Assembly: GCF_004345365.1 (NCBI RefSeq)
Contig: NZ_SLVF01000005.1
Location: forward strand, 310,001-374,000
From: Kribbella sp. VKM Ac-2568
GTDB lineage: Bacteria > Actinomycetota > Actinomycetes > Propionibacteriales > Kribbellaceae
Direction of reading: 5' to 3'
DNA: 64,000 nucleotides
Shown here: piece after piece, positions 24,875 to 33,863 of the stretch
How the letters are laid out: every line of letters begins with the position of its first letter
Position numbering within the stretch: position 1 is the first letter of the stretch
The notes under the pieces: model-generated
Databases searched by the model: none
What the model saw: only the letters and a program-made list of their open reading frames with translations
What the model was told of the DNA's origin: nothing
Made by a program: the position numbers and the translations under genes

Positions 24875-25081
24875 ATGAACCGCTCCGAGGAAGACCGTGC
24901 CATCGCTGAGGCCGTCGAGCGACTCATCAAAGCATTCCCCGGCCTCTCACCCGCCACCGTCGAACGCGCCGTGGCCGAGAGCCGCCCCGAGTTCGAAGGC
25001 AACCCGATCCGCGACTTCGTCCCGCTGTTCGTCGAGCGCTCCGCCAGGCACCGCCTACGCACCCTGACAACCGCCGGCTAA
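24875..25081 (+). CDS. Small three-helix-bundle-type protein
   Basis: 68 residues: MNRSEEDRAIAEAVERLIKA, then PGLSPATVERAVAESRPEF and IRDFVPLFVERSARHRL. Three amphipathic helices and the P-x-L-S-x-x-x-V pattern resemble the small actinomycete proteins annotated as three-helix bundle dimerisation domains (recalled family). Function is unknown. The ATG at 24875 has GGTAGAA upstream, a weak ribosome site. Longer frames upstream are shadows of the previous gene. Confidence 0.72.
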   Translation: MNRSEEDRAIAEAVERLIKAFPGLSPATVERAVAESRPEFEGNPIRDFVPLFVERSARHRLRTLTTAG

Positions 25082-25092
25082 GCCCCCAGCCG

Positions 25093-26328
25093 CTAGACCA
25101 GGACGTGGGCGGTCAGGGGGACTGACGTGTCCGCGAGCCGATCCGGGTCGACCTGTTGCCTGCCACGGATCAATTCCTGGACCGGCGCGATGCCGTCATC
25201 CCACAGGTTGACCTGCATCCCCGCCATCACCCGGTCATCTGCCAACCAGAACGCGTGGAACGCCTTGCCCTCGACATCCCCGCGGACGACCAGCCGGTCG
25301 TAGCCGTCCGGTCCGATCCACCCGGTGAACTCCATCCCGACGTCGTACTGGTCGGTGAAGAAGTAGGGAAGCCGGTCGTAGGCGACCTGCTGACCGAGCA
25401 TCGCCCTCGCGGCGACGGGTCCGCCGTTCAGCGCGTTGTCCCAGTGTTCGGTCCGCAGATGCCCGCTGTAGAAGGGATGGTACGAATTCGCCACGTCGCC
25501 GACCGCGTAGATGTCGGGGTCGTCGGTGCACAGCAACTCGTTGACGACAATTCCGTTGTGACAGGACAGGCCGGCCTGTTCGGCAAGCTCGATGTTCGGG
25601 CTCGCGCCGATCCCCACGATGACCGCGTCGGCCGCGAACTCGCTGCCGTCCTCGGTCAGCACGCCGGTCACCCGCTCGGTCCCCTGGAACGCCGTCACGT
25701 TGTGACTCAGCCGCAGATCGACACCGTTGCGCCGATGGAGCCCGGCGAAGAACGCGCCCATCTCAGTCCCGAGCGCAGCGAGCAGAGGTACCGGCTGCGG
25801 ATCGAGGACGGTCACGTCACAGCCGTACTCCCGAGCCGCCGCCGCGGTCTCCAGGCCGATCCACCCGGCACCCACGACGACGATCGGGCCGCCGGCCCGA
25901 ATCGCCTCGCGCAGCCGGTCCGAGTCCCCGACCCGGCGCAGGTAGTGGATGCCGTCGAGTTCCGCGCCCGGCAGCCGCAGCCGGCGTGGTGACGACCCTG
26001 TCGCCAGCAGCAGCTTCGCATAGCCGATGCGTTCGCCGGTGTCGAGTTCCACCTCGTGAGCAGCGCGGTCCAGCCTCGTCGCGCGTCTGCCGAGCAGCAG
26101 TTCCACCTGGTGTTCGTCGTACCAGGACTCTTCGTGGACGTAGATCTTCGCTCTTTCGTCCTTGCCCAGCAGGTAGCCCTTGGACAACGCGGGGCGCTCG
26201 TACGGGCGCTCACTCTCGTCGCCGATCAGGACGATCCGCCCCGCGAAGCCTTGCTCCCGCAAAGCCTGGGCCGCCTTCGCGCCCGCCAGACTCGCGCCCA
26301 CGATGACGTAGGTGGATTCCTTGTTCAT
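25093..26328 (-). CDS. NAD(P)/FAD-dependent ferredoxin/rubredoxin reductase-type oxidoreductase
   Basis: 411 residues from the ATG at 26328 (GGAAAGG 5 bases upstream; a GTG two codons earlier is less likely). The FAD site is YVIVGASLAGAKAAQALREQG and the NADH site is IVVVGAGWIGLETAAAAREYG. The second FAD contact is DDPDIYAVGDVANSY, and the C-terminal reductase domain contains MAGMQVNLWDD. The class passes electrons from NADH to ferredoxin for cytochrome P450s or dioxygenases. It is likely co-transcribed with the doxX-like gene upstream and controlled through the palindrome at 26816. Confidence 0.93.
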   Translation of the reverse strand: MNKESTYVIVGASLAGAKAAQALREQGFAGRIVLIGDESERPYERPALSKGYLLGKDERAKIYVHEESWYDEHQVELLLGRRATRLDRAAHEVELDTGERIGYAKLLLATGSSPRRLRLPGAELDGIHYLRRVGDSDRLREAIRAGGPIVVVGAGWIGLETAAAAREYGCDVTVLDPQPVPLLAALGTEMGAFFAGLHRRNGVDLRLSHNVTAFQGTERVTGVLTEDGSEFAADAVIVGIGASPNIELAEQAGLSCHNGIVVNELLCTDDPDIYAVGDVANSYHPFYSGHLRTEHWDNALNGGPVAARAMLGQQVAYDRLPYFFTDQYDVGMEFTGWIGPDGYDRLVVRGDVEGKAFHAFWLADDRVMAGMQVNLWDDGIAPVQELIRGRQQVDPDRLADTSVPLTAHVLV

Positions 26329-26373
26329 GATCACCTTTCCAGTACGGAAATCTCAGGGGCCCGTGCCTGCTGC

Positions 26374-26805
26374 TCAGGAGCTGTGCCGGGCCGGTGCGTA
26401 CTTGGCGGCGAGCCGGGACAGCGCCAAGGCGCCGACCAGGAGACCGAAGTCGCGCAGCGCGACGTCGTAGAAGTCCGGGATCGTCAGGAGGTTGACGATG
26501 ATGCCCGCGAGCCAGGCGGCGACGATCAGCGCGCCGTACCGCGGGATCAGGGCGACGGCCACGCCGGCGACGATCTCGACGACGCCGATCACGTACATCG
26601 CGTCCTGGCCGGACCCCGGAACGATGTCGTTGATCCACGGCGCCAGGTACTGCGGCCAGTCGGTCAACAGGTTCGCGAACTTGTCCAGCCCGAACAGGAC
26701 CGGCGCCACGGTGAACACGGTGCGCAACAACAGGAACGCCTGGTAGCCAGGATCCGACAGCGCTTCGCGGTCGACTAACCGGGTGGTCGGCTGGTGGGTG
26801 GTCAT
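26374..26805 (-). CDS. DoxX-family membrane protein
   Basis: 143 residues, four membrane helices (LLRTVFTVAPVLFGLDKF, MYVIGVVEIVAGVAVALI, GALIVAAWLAGIIVNLL, FGLLVGALALSRLAA). DoxX relatives in mycobacteria form a redox-stress complex with superoxide dismutase. Here the gene is first in an operon with a flavin reductase, 45 bases apart. The ATG has GAAGGAG upstream and begins 11 bases after the palindromic operator. Confidence 0.9.
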   Translation of the reverse strand: MTTHQPTTRLVDREALSDPGYQAFLLLRTVFTVAPVLFGLDKFANLLTDWPQYLAPWINDIVPGSGQDAMYVIGVVEIVAGVAVALIPRYGALIVAAWLAGIIVNLLTIPDFYDVALRDFGLLVGALALSRLAAKYAPARHSS

Positions 26806-26815
26806 GAGCTTCTCC

Positions 26816-26845
26816 TTCTAAAGTAGATGTGTTTTGACTTTAGAA
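26816..26845. promoter_or_regulatory. Palindromic operator between doxX operon and HTH regulator
   Basis: Perfect inverted repeat TTCTAAAG (26816-26823) / CTTTAGAA (26838-26845) with a 14-base spacer containing TTTTGACTT. A further half-site (GGCTTTAGAG, 26874-26883) lies just before the regulator's GTG. TTGACT at 26834 is a good -35 for the regulator. The low-GC islet in high-GC DNA marks it as regulatory. Binding by the divergent regulator is inference. Confidence 0.75.
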
Positions 26846-26883
26846 GCGGTCCAGGCTTTTCGTCAATGGGAGTTGGCTTTAGA

Positions 26884-27579
26884 GTGGAACTCGTGGACGA
26901 CTCCCGGGAGGCTCGGATCCTGGCCGTCGCCGCGTTGGAGGAGCCGACGCGGCGCCGGCTGTACGACCACGTCGTACGGCGGGTGGATCCGGTGACCCGG
27001 GACGAGGCCGCCACCGCCTTGGGTCTGCCCCGCACCACCGCGGCGTTCCATCTCGACAAACTGGCCGACGAGGGTCTGCTCGAGGTCGTCTACGAACGAC
27101 GCAACGGCCGATCCGGCCCCGGTGCAGGACGGCCGTCGAAGCTGTACCGTCGCGCCGCCCAGCACGTCGCCGTGTCGCTACCGGAGCACCGCTACGACCT
27201 GGCCGGAGGCCTGCTGGCGACAGCCATCGAAGACGCGGTAGCCACCGGTGAATCCCCGCGAGCGGCTCTCGACCGCCGCGCCCGCCAACTCGGTAACGAA
27301 CTCGCCCAGGCCGCCCGGGAAGAGGCAGACGGCCCCGACGTGATGCGCGTCCTCGAGGAACAAGGCTTCGAGCCGCGCACCGACGAGAACGCGATCGTCC
27401 TCGGCAACTGCCCCTTCCACGCGCTGGCCCAGGACCACACCGACCTGGTCTGCGAGATGAACCTCTGCCTCCTCGACGGCCTGCTGACAGGCCTGGGCAC
27501 TACCCACCTACAGGCTCACCTCAAGCCGACACCCGACACCTGCTGCGTCCGCCTAGAGCCAACGCCGGCGCCTGGCTGA
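26884..27579 (+). CDS. Winged-helix (COG2345-type) regulator with conserved C-terminal cysteines
   Basis: About 231 residues (GTG at 26884; GTG at 26893 is an alternative). The winged helix reads LEEPTRRRLYDHVVRR, DEAATALGLPRTTAAFHLDKLADEGLLE and GRPSKLYRR. The C-terminal domain has GNCPFHALAQDHTDLVCEMNLCLLDG and DTCCVRL. Cysteines spaced like this in SufR-like regulators bind an Fe-S cluster or metal. It is divergent from the doxX/reductase operon across a perfect palindrome, so it probably represses that operon and itself in response to redox state (inference). Confidence 0.87.
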   Translation: MELVDDSREARILAVAALEEPTRRRLYDHVVRRVDPVTRDEAATALGLPRTTAAFHLDKLADEGLLEVVYERRNGRSGPGAGRPSKLYRRAAQHVAVSLPEHRYDLAGGLLATAIEDAVATGESPRAALDRRARQLGNELAQAAREEADGPDVMRVLEEQGFEPRTDENAIVLGNCPFHALAQDHTDLVCEMNLCLLDGLLTGLGTTHLQAHLKPTPDTCCVRLEPTPAPG

Positions 27580-27583
27580 GACA

Positions 27584-29374
27584 TCAGCGGTAGGCGCGCG
27601 CCTGGAGGTTGAAGAGTTCTGCGTAGCGGGCGTCTGCTGCGAGGAGGTCTTCGTGGCTGCCTACCTCTTCCACGCGGCCGTTGTGCATCACCACGATGAG
27701 GTCGGCCATGCGTACGGTCGAGAAGCGGTGTGAGACCAGGACGGTTACGCCGCCGGTCTCGGCCGCGGCAATCCTGGCGGCTGCGGCGTACTGCTCGTAC
27801 AAGCGGTGCTCGGCTTCCGGGTCCAGCGCTGCGGTCGGCTCGTCGAGCAGCAACAGCAGTGGGCGTTCGCGCATGAATGCTCGTGCCAACGCGAGCCGCT
27901 GCCACTGGCCGCCGGACAGCTCGACACCATCGGTGAACTTCTTGCCCAGCTGCGTGTTCAGCCCGCGCGGCAGTCCGGCGACCACAGACTCCGCGTCACC
28001 CCGCGAGATCGCGGAGCGCACCGCCGCCTCGTCGGACTCCCGTTCGACGTCGCCGATCCCGACGACCTCACGCGCCGTCAGCTCGAACTTGACGAAGTCC
28101 TGGAACCCCGCCGAGAGCTGCGACCGCCAGGCGTCCGGTGAGATCGTCGCGAGGTCCACGCCGTCGACGAGGACGCGTCCGGTCGTCGGGTCGTACATCC
28201 GCGCGAGCAGCTTGACCAACGTCGTCTTGCCGGCGCCGTTCTCGCCCACCAACGCGACGGCCGAGCCCGCAGGCAGGACGAGGTTGACATCGCTGAGTAC
28301 GGCGGAATCCGTGCCAGGGTAGGAGAATCCGACATTGCGTAGCTCGATGCCGGACGTGATCCGCGCCGGCGCCGGCTCGACGCTCGTCTGCCACGCGTTG
28401 TCCTTCGCGTACTCCCGCAACCAGTCGTAGCGGCTGAAGCTCCGTACCACCTCGCCTATCCAGTAGACGTTGCGCGCGATCCCACCCGTCATCTGATCCA
28501 CCTGCGGTGCCAGCAACAGCACGAGTACTACGTCGCCGGCGGTCTGCTGCCCGTTGCGAGCGCGCGCGATCACCCAAACGATGGCCGCGGCGTACGCGAG
28601 GCCGAACGCCAGTCGCACCGACCCGTCGACTTTGCCACCCCAGCGAGCCGCCTCGACCCGGCGCCGGTACCGGTCTGTCTGCAACGAGAAGATCCTGTCC
28701 AGCAATACCTGCCCGAGCCCGAAGACCCGCAGCTCCAGCCCCGTCCGCGCGTCCTTCGCCACCTCGATCAGCCGGTCGACCAGCCGCTCCTGCGGCATCG
28801 AGTCCTCCCAGGCTTTGTGCTGCCGCGTGCTGCTCACGTACGCCGACCAGATCCGCGTCGCACCGAGCAACGGCAGCAACAGCAGCAGCGGATTCACGGA
28901 CCCGAGCAACCCGAGCACGGTCACCGTGTTGGCCACCGTCGCGAACGCCCACAGCAGTACCTCGGCGCCGACGCCCATCCGCCAAGCGCGTTCGCGGACC
29001 AGCTCCAGCCGGTCCGCGACGTCTGGCCGCTCGTGATGCGTGAGCCCTGGAATGCCCGTCGTCACGTCCAGCAGATCGGCGTGCACGCGGCCGGCCATGC
29101 GCTCCTGCGCGGTGTCCTGCAGTGGCCAGCCGATGACGTCGGCGACGAACGCAACCGCCAGACCACCGACGATGATGCCGATGCCCAGCGCGATCGTGCT
29201 CGACTTGTCGCTCGCGAGCCCTTCGATGAGCAGGCTGACGCCGTATGTCTGGGCCGGCGCCGTGATCGCGCGCGCCGCGACGAGGACCGCCGAGATCGTC
29301 ATCAGCAACGGGGCCGCACGGAATGACGTGGTCAGCCACAGCCAGGAGATCCGGAGGTTACGCATCGAAGGCAT
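27584..29374 (-). CDS. ABC exporter half-transporter B (membrane domain fused to ATPase)
   Basis: 596 residues: six-helix exporter domain in the N-terminal 330, then the ATPase. Walker A VALVGENGAGKTTLVKLL (about residue 385), signature VELSGGQWQRLALARAF (about residue 490), Walker B LLLLLDEPTAALD, and the H-loop in VTVLVSHRFSTV are all present. The gene overlaps the preceding half-transporter by 17 bases, so the two likely form a heterodimer. Substrate is unknown. No peptide or lantibiotic partner gene is nearby. Confidence 0.93.
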   Translation of the reverse strand: MPSMRNLRISWLWLTTSFRAAPLLMTISAVLVAARAITAPAQTYGVSLLIEGLASDKSSTIALGIGIIVGGLAVAFVADVIGWPLQDTAQERMAGRVHADLLDVTTGIPGLTHHERPDVADRLELVRERAWRMGVGAEVLLWAFATVANTVTVLGLLGSVNPLLLLLPLLGATRIWSAYVSSTRQHKAWEDSMPQERLVDRLIEVAKDARTGLELRVFGLGQVLLDRIFSLQTDRYRRRVEAARWGGKVDGSVRLAFGLAYAAAIVWVIARARNGQQTAGDVVLVLLLAPQVDQMTGGIARNVYWIGEVVRSFSRYDWLREYAKDNAWQTSVEPAPARITSGIELRNVGFSYPGTDSAVLSDVNLVLPAGSAVALVGENGAGKTTLVKLLARMYDPTTGRVLVDGVDLATISPDAWRSQLSAGFQDFVKFELTAREVVGIGDVERESDEAAVRSAISRGDAESVVAGLPRGLNTQLGKKFTDGVELSGGQWQRLALARAFMRERPLLLLLDEPTAALDPEAEHRLYEQYAAAARIAAAETGGVTVLVSHRFSTVRMADLIVVMHNGRVEEVGSHEDLLAADARYAELFNLQARAYR

Positions 29375-31223
29375 CGCCCTCAGGGCGTCCCCGGGCCTCG
29401 GACGTCACGTACCGCTCGGCCTGGAGGCGGAACATGGTCGCGTACGTTCCGCCCTTGTCCAGCAGCTGTTCGTGCGTACCGTCCTCCGTGATCCGCCCGT
29501 CGGCGAGCACGCAGATCCGGTCGGCGTTGCGGACCACCGAGAACCGGTGGGAGATGATCAAGGACGCCACCCCCGACGTCAGCTCGAGGTATCGCTCGAC
29601 CAGCTCAGCCTCTGCACGCACGTCAAGCGCCGCCGCCGGCTCGTCCAGCACGAGCACACCAGCCCCGGCATGTACGGCGAACAGCGCTCGCGCCAGCGCG
29701 ACTCGTTGCCACTCACCGCCGGACAGGTCGACGCCGCCGTCGAAGGTCTTGTCGAGCACCGTGTCCCAAGCGGCCGGCAGGCGGCGCACGACCTGGTCGA
29801 TACCGGACTCCCGCGCGACCTTGGCCAGCGCGACCTGGTCGTCGGCTCGTTCGACCGCGCCGAACACGACGTTGTCGGTCACCGACAAGGGGAAGCGCAG
29901 GAAGTCCTGCACGATCGCGGCGATGCGCCGTTGCCAGGCGGCCTGGTCGAGCTCGGAGAGGTCCACGCCGTCGACGGTGATCCGGCCCTCGGTCGGCTGG
30001 TACGCGCCGGCGAGCAGTTTCACCAGCGTGGACTTGCCCGCCCCGTTGACGCCGACAAGCGCGAGCGCTTCGTGCGCGCGGATCGTCAGGTCGAGGTCGC
30101 GGAGCACGTCGACGTCGGAGCCGGGGTACCGGAAGCTGACGTTCTCGAACCGGACCTCGCGCGCCGGCATGGTCTCCACCCGGTGCCTGCTCGTCGCGAC
30201 CGGCTCGGGGTGGCGCTCCGAGATCGTGCCGGGCAGCTTCTCCATCGCACGGTACGCCGACAACCCGCGCCGCACCTGGACGACGCCGTACCCGTTCATC
30301 GACACACCGATGGCGAGGATCGCCGGAACGGTGGTCGCGACCTCCGTGAGTGGCAGTTCGCCGGCCAGCGCAGCCCGGCCGACGAGCAGGATCGCGAGCC
30401 CGTTCGCAGCCAGATGCAGGCCGCCGGTGAGGATGGACCACTTCACGTTCTTGCGGCGCCGGTTCCAGACCGGGCGGAAGCCCGTGGTCCACTCCCGGAT
30501 GTACCGCTGCACCAGCCAGTCGTGCAGTCCGAAGACGCGAAGCTCCTTCGGTGCGTCGCGCATGCCCAGGTCGAACAGGTAGTCGGCCCGCCGCTGCTCC
30601 TCGGTGTTGCCCCACCAGACATCGATCTCGCGCTCGATGAGGCGGCCGCCGTACCACTCCAGCAGCAACGTCACCGCGACCAGCATCGCGGCGACCGGCC
30701 AGGAGAACATCACACCGACGATGACCGCGGAGCCGACCAGCGTGACCCGGCTGGCGAGCAGCCAGGGCAGATTCCCCAAGCCTTGCGCGAGATGGAACCC
30801 GCCCTTGCCCTTCGCCCGCTCCTGCACGTCCAGCACCACGGTGTCCTCGAGGTGCGCGATTCCGCTCGGCTGGAGCAACGGCTCGGTGATGCCGGTACCG
30901 ATCTGCCGAACGAGCGCCGCGTCCATGATCAGCGACGCCACCTGGTGGATCGCGGGCGTGAGGCTCTCCAGGACGAACACGAGCAGCAGCGCCCCCAGCA
31001 GCCAGCTGAACCCGGTGAGCGACATGGCTCCGGGGGCATCGTCGATCACACCTGGAACAGCCCCGACAACCTGGCCGGTGAGCAACGTGACCGCCATCCC
31101 CAGCACGGAGCCGAGCACAGCGAGGCCCATCGTCAGAACGGTGCTACCAGGTGAAGCACGAAACGCGTACCGAAGGAGAGTCAGCACCCGATCGACCGTA
31201 ACGGCGACCACCGACAAAAGCAT
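29358..31223 (-). CDS. ABC exporter half-transporter A
   Basis: 621 residues, same layout as its downstream partner. Membrane helices occupy roughly the first 330 residues. The ATPase has Walker A LALVGVNGAGKSTLVKLL, signature VDLSGGEWQRVALARALF and Walker B GVLVLDEPAAALD. All catalytic residues look present in both halves. The tight overlap with the next gene supports a coupled heterodimer. The start at 31223 is the longest frame; a start up to nine codons downstream is possible. Confidence 0.92.
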   Translation of the reverse strand: MLLSVVAVTVDRVLTLLRYAFRASPGSTVLTMGLAVLGSVLGMAVTLLTGQVVGAVPGVIDDAPGAMSLTGFSWLLGALLLVFVLESLTPAIHQVASLIMDAALVRQIGTGITEPLLQPSGIAHLEDTVVLDVQERAKGKGGFHLAQGLGNLPWLLASRVTLVGSAVIVGVMFSWPVAAMLVAVTLLLEWYGGRLIEREIDVWWGNTEEQRRADYLFDLGMRDAPKELRVFGLHDWLVQRYIREWTTGFRPVWNRRRKNVKWSILTGGLHLAANGLAILLVGRAALAGELPLTEVATTVPAILAIGVSMNGYGVVQVRRGLSAYRAMEKLPGTISERHPEPVATSRHRVETMPAREVRFENVSFRYPGSDVDVLRDLDLTIRAHEALALVGVNGAGKSTLVKLLAGAYQPTEGRITVDGVDLSELDQAAWQRRIAAIVQDFLRFPLSVTDNVVFGAVERADDQVALAKVARESGIDQVVRRLPAAWDTVLDKTFDGGVDLSGGEWQRVALARALFAVHAGAGVLVLDEPAAALDVRAEAELVERYLELTSGVASLIISHRFSVVRNADRICVLADGRITEDGTHEQLLDKGGTYATMFRLQAERYVTSEARGRPEGDAFDA

Positions 31224-31271
31224 CCGAGTTTCGGGAACGAGACCTCACAGTGAATGCTGCTGGCAACTAAA

Positions 31272-33863
31272 TCAGCCGGCCGGCTTGCTGACACAGTTGG
31301 TGGCCGTGGGGTGGGAGCGGATCAGCGGCTCGGCGCGGTGGCGGCCGAAGTTCCATTCCAGCCAGTCGTCGTCACTGGGCTCGTGGCCCGTCAGCGCGCA
31401 GCCGGCCACGTCGGCCGGGAGGGTGGCCAGGACCGGTACTGCGTCTGCCGAGAGCCCCTGCAGGTACTCCCAGTCGACCTCGCCGCTCGTCTCATACCTG
31501 TCCAGGTTGCGCTGCGCGATCCAAGCATCCGGATTGATCGCGGCCAGCAGGAAGAGGAAACCGGCCCCACTGAGTAGCGCGGCGCGGGGCAGCCAGCCGG
31601 CTTTGAGCGTCACGCCCGCCGCCATCACACCGAGGACGAGCAGTCCCAGCCAGCCTTCGAACACATCGACCAGAAGGCGAAGTTGAGTGAATCCGTACGC
31701 CTCTTGGTAGAGGTGCATCCGGTAGAGCGCGGAGGCGACCACGACCAAGGTCAGCACGCAGAGCAGACCGAGCGACCCACGCAGCCAGGCGAGATCCGCG
31801 GCCGTCGTACGCGGCGCCTTGCGAGCGGCTGCCCACACCACGAGCAGCGTGAGCGCTGTAGCCACAGTCAACTGACCGAAGCCCTGGTGGACGTACTCCG
31901 CGTAGGTGAGCCCCGTGATCCGCTCGAGGTAGTCGTGCCCACCGAAGTTGGCAGTGGCCTGTGCTGCCAGGAAGACCAGGAAGACGGCGTCCACGATCAG
32001 CACCGGCGCAAGCCACTCGTACCGGCGGGCGACCGGCCTCGTCGGGCCGGACCCGGTCTCGACGTCGGGCGGGTTCAGGCCGAGGTACGTCGCCGCCAGC
32101 ACGACACCTCCCACCGCGACGGTGATGAAGGCCCGCAGTACGAACGAATCGAGTTCGATGTCCGGGACGATCGCGCCCGCCCACTCGGCGAAGAGCGCGT
32201 CGGCCGAGGCGAACAGCACTCCGAAGACGAGCAACCCCAAGAGCGACCACAGGACCGTGCGCAGCGCGGCCGCACTTGCTCGCAAACCCTTGACAGCCTG
32301 AGCGGAGCGACCCAACCACGGAAGCCCCCGCAGCCCCGCGAGCGGCCAAGCGATCCCGGCGAGCACGAAGGCAGGCAGCGTGCGACCGTTCGCCAAGCCG
32401 GCCATGCAGACCGCGCCACCCGCCAACAGGCACAACACCACGATCCACTCCGCGTCCCGGACGACAACGGTCACGGCCAGGAGCAGGCAGAGCGCGGCAC
32501 AGGCCAGGGTGAAGCGGGACCGGCGGTTCACGCTGAATCCGAGGATCACTCCGCCCGCCGCCAGCAGTACTACGAACGTGCCGAGGCCGAGGTCGCGGTA
32601 CGGCAGGACGATGCCGGCCAGCAGGCCGACCCCCAAGCAGTACAGGACAGCACGCAGGTTGCCGGACAGGCCGGCCTCGCGCCAGAACTTGCCGAACATC
32701 ATGTCCATGCCCGACTCCGGCACCCGTGCCACAGCGGGCGCGGGCGGTACGGCGGGCTTCGGCGGTACGGCGGGTGTGGACCGTCCGGATGGTGTGGGAC
32801 TGTCGACCGGCTTCGTCATGAGTTGCTCCTGTGCCTTCCTGGTGACGGGAGTGGGTTGCAGTGGTTCGCGCGGCAGGTCGACGCGGACCCGGGCACCGGT
32901 ACTGCGCGGCGTGGGGTCGACGAAGTGGATGGCGCCGCCGTGGAGGTCGGTGACCCAGCGGGCGATCGCGAGGCCGAGGCCGGTGCCGCCGCCACCGTCG
33001 GCCTCCGCCAGCGTCCCGAACCGCTCGAAGACGCGGTCCCGGTCGGCGGCCGGGATCCCCGGCCCCTCGTCGGCGACCTCCAGCCGCCAACCGGTGCTCG
33101 TGGACTCGGCGGTGATCCGCACGACCCCACCGGCCGGACTGTGCCGGGAAGCGTTGTCGAGCAGGTTGCCGATCAACTGGTGGAGCCGGGCCGGGTCTGC
33201 CGGGACAGTGAGGTCCGGCGGCGTGACCAGTACGTCGTACTGCACCTCGCGACTGCTCACTTGCGCTTCGGCGACGGCGCGCTCCAGCAACTCCAGGACG
33301 GGCACCTGCGTGGTGGACAGCCGGACTTCACCCGCATCCACGCGGGCGAGGTCGAGCAGGTCGGAGGCAAGGGCGGACAGCCGCTCTGCCTGATCGAGCG
33401 CCGTTCGCAGGGTCACCGGATCCGGCTCGGCGACTCCGTCGACGAGGTTCTCGAGCACCGCGCAGAGGGCGGCGAGTGGAGTACGAAGCTCGTGACTCAC
33501 GTTCGCCACCAACTCGCGGCGCTGGCGGTCGACGGCAGCCAGGTCCTCGGCCATCCGGTTGAAGGCCCTGGCGAGCTCTCCCACCTCGTCGCTCGAGCTC
33601 GCCGTGACCCGGGCGGAGTAATCGCCGCGCGCCATCCCCCGTGCTGCGGCGGTCATCTCGCGCAGCGGCGAGGTCATACCGACCGCCAGCAACTGGGTCA
33701 CGCCTAGGGCCAGGGCCACCGTGACCGGAATGCTCAGCCACAAGGGCACAGTGCCGACCGCGCCAACCGCCGCGAGGATCGAAGCCACAGTGACGCTGAC
33801 AGCGACGAGCAAACCGAGCTTGACCTTGACCGACGTGACCTGGTCCAGCAGCGGGCTACTCAC
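31272..33863 (-). CDS. Sensor histidine kinase fused to a DUF4173-like membrane domain
   Basis: 863 residues in one open frame. Residues 1-340 are a classical kinase: two helices, HAMP (PLREMTAAARGMARGDYSARV), HisKA with phospho-His in LVANVSHELRTPLA, HATPase boxes LIGNLLDNASRHS, VADEGPGIP and GGGGTGLGLAIARWV. After a proline-rich linker (from about 370) come about 12 membrane helices and a soluble tail (YLQGLSADAVPVLATLP, DWLEWNFGRHRAEPL), the pattern of DUF4173 proteins, normally a separate gene. Inside the frame an ATG (MTKPVDSPTPSG, 32817) is preceded by AGGAGCAACTC, a strong ribosome site. It overlaps the response regulator by 4 bases. Confidence 0.85.
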   Translation of the reverse strand: MSSPLLDQVTSVKVKLGLLVAVSVTVASILAAVGAVGTVPLWLSIPVTVALALGVTQLLAVGMTSPLREMTAAARGMARGDYSARVTASSSDEVGELARAFNRMAEDLAAVDRQRRELVANVSHELRTPLAALCAVLENLVDGVAEPDPVTLRTALDQAERLSALASDLLDLARVDAGEVRLSTTQVPVLELLERAVAEAQVSSREVQYDVLVTPPDLTVPADPARLHQLIGNLLDNASRHSPAGGVVRITAESTSTGWRLEVADEGPGIPAADRDRVFERFGTLAEADGGGGTGLGLAIARWVTDLHGGAIHFVDPTPRSTGARVRVDLPREPLQPTPVTRKAQEQLMTKPVDSPTPSGRSTPAVPPKPAVPPAPAVARVPESGMDMMFGKFWREAGLSGNLRAVLYCLGVGLLAGIVLPYRDLGLGTFVVLLAAGGVILGFSVNRRSRFTLACAALCLLLAVTVVVRDAEWIVVLCLLAGGAVCMAGLANGRTLPAFVLAGIAWPLAGLRGLPWLGRSAQAVKGLRASAAALRTVLWSLLGLLVFGVLFASADALFAEWAGAIVPDIELDSFVLRAFITVAVGGVVLAATYLGLNPPDVETGSGPTRPVARRYEWLAPVLIVDAVFLVFLAAQATANFGGHDYLERITGLTYAEYVHQGFGQLTVATALTLLVVWAAARKAPRTTAADLAWLRGSLGLLCVLTLVVVASALYRMHLYQEAYGFTQLRLLVDVFEGWLGLLVLGVMAAGVTLKAGWLPRAALLSGAGFLFLLAAINPDAWIAQRNLDRYETSGEVDWEYLQGLSADAVPVLATLPADVAGCALTGHEPSDDDWLEWNFGRHRAEPLIRSHPTATNCVSKPAG

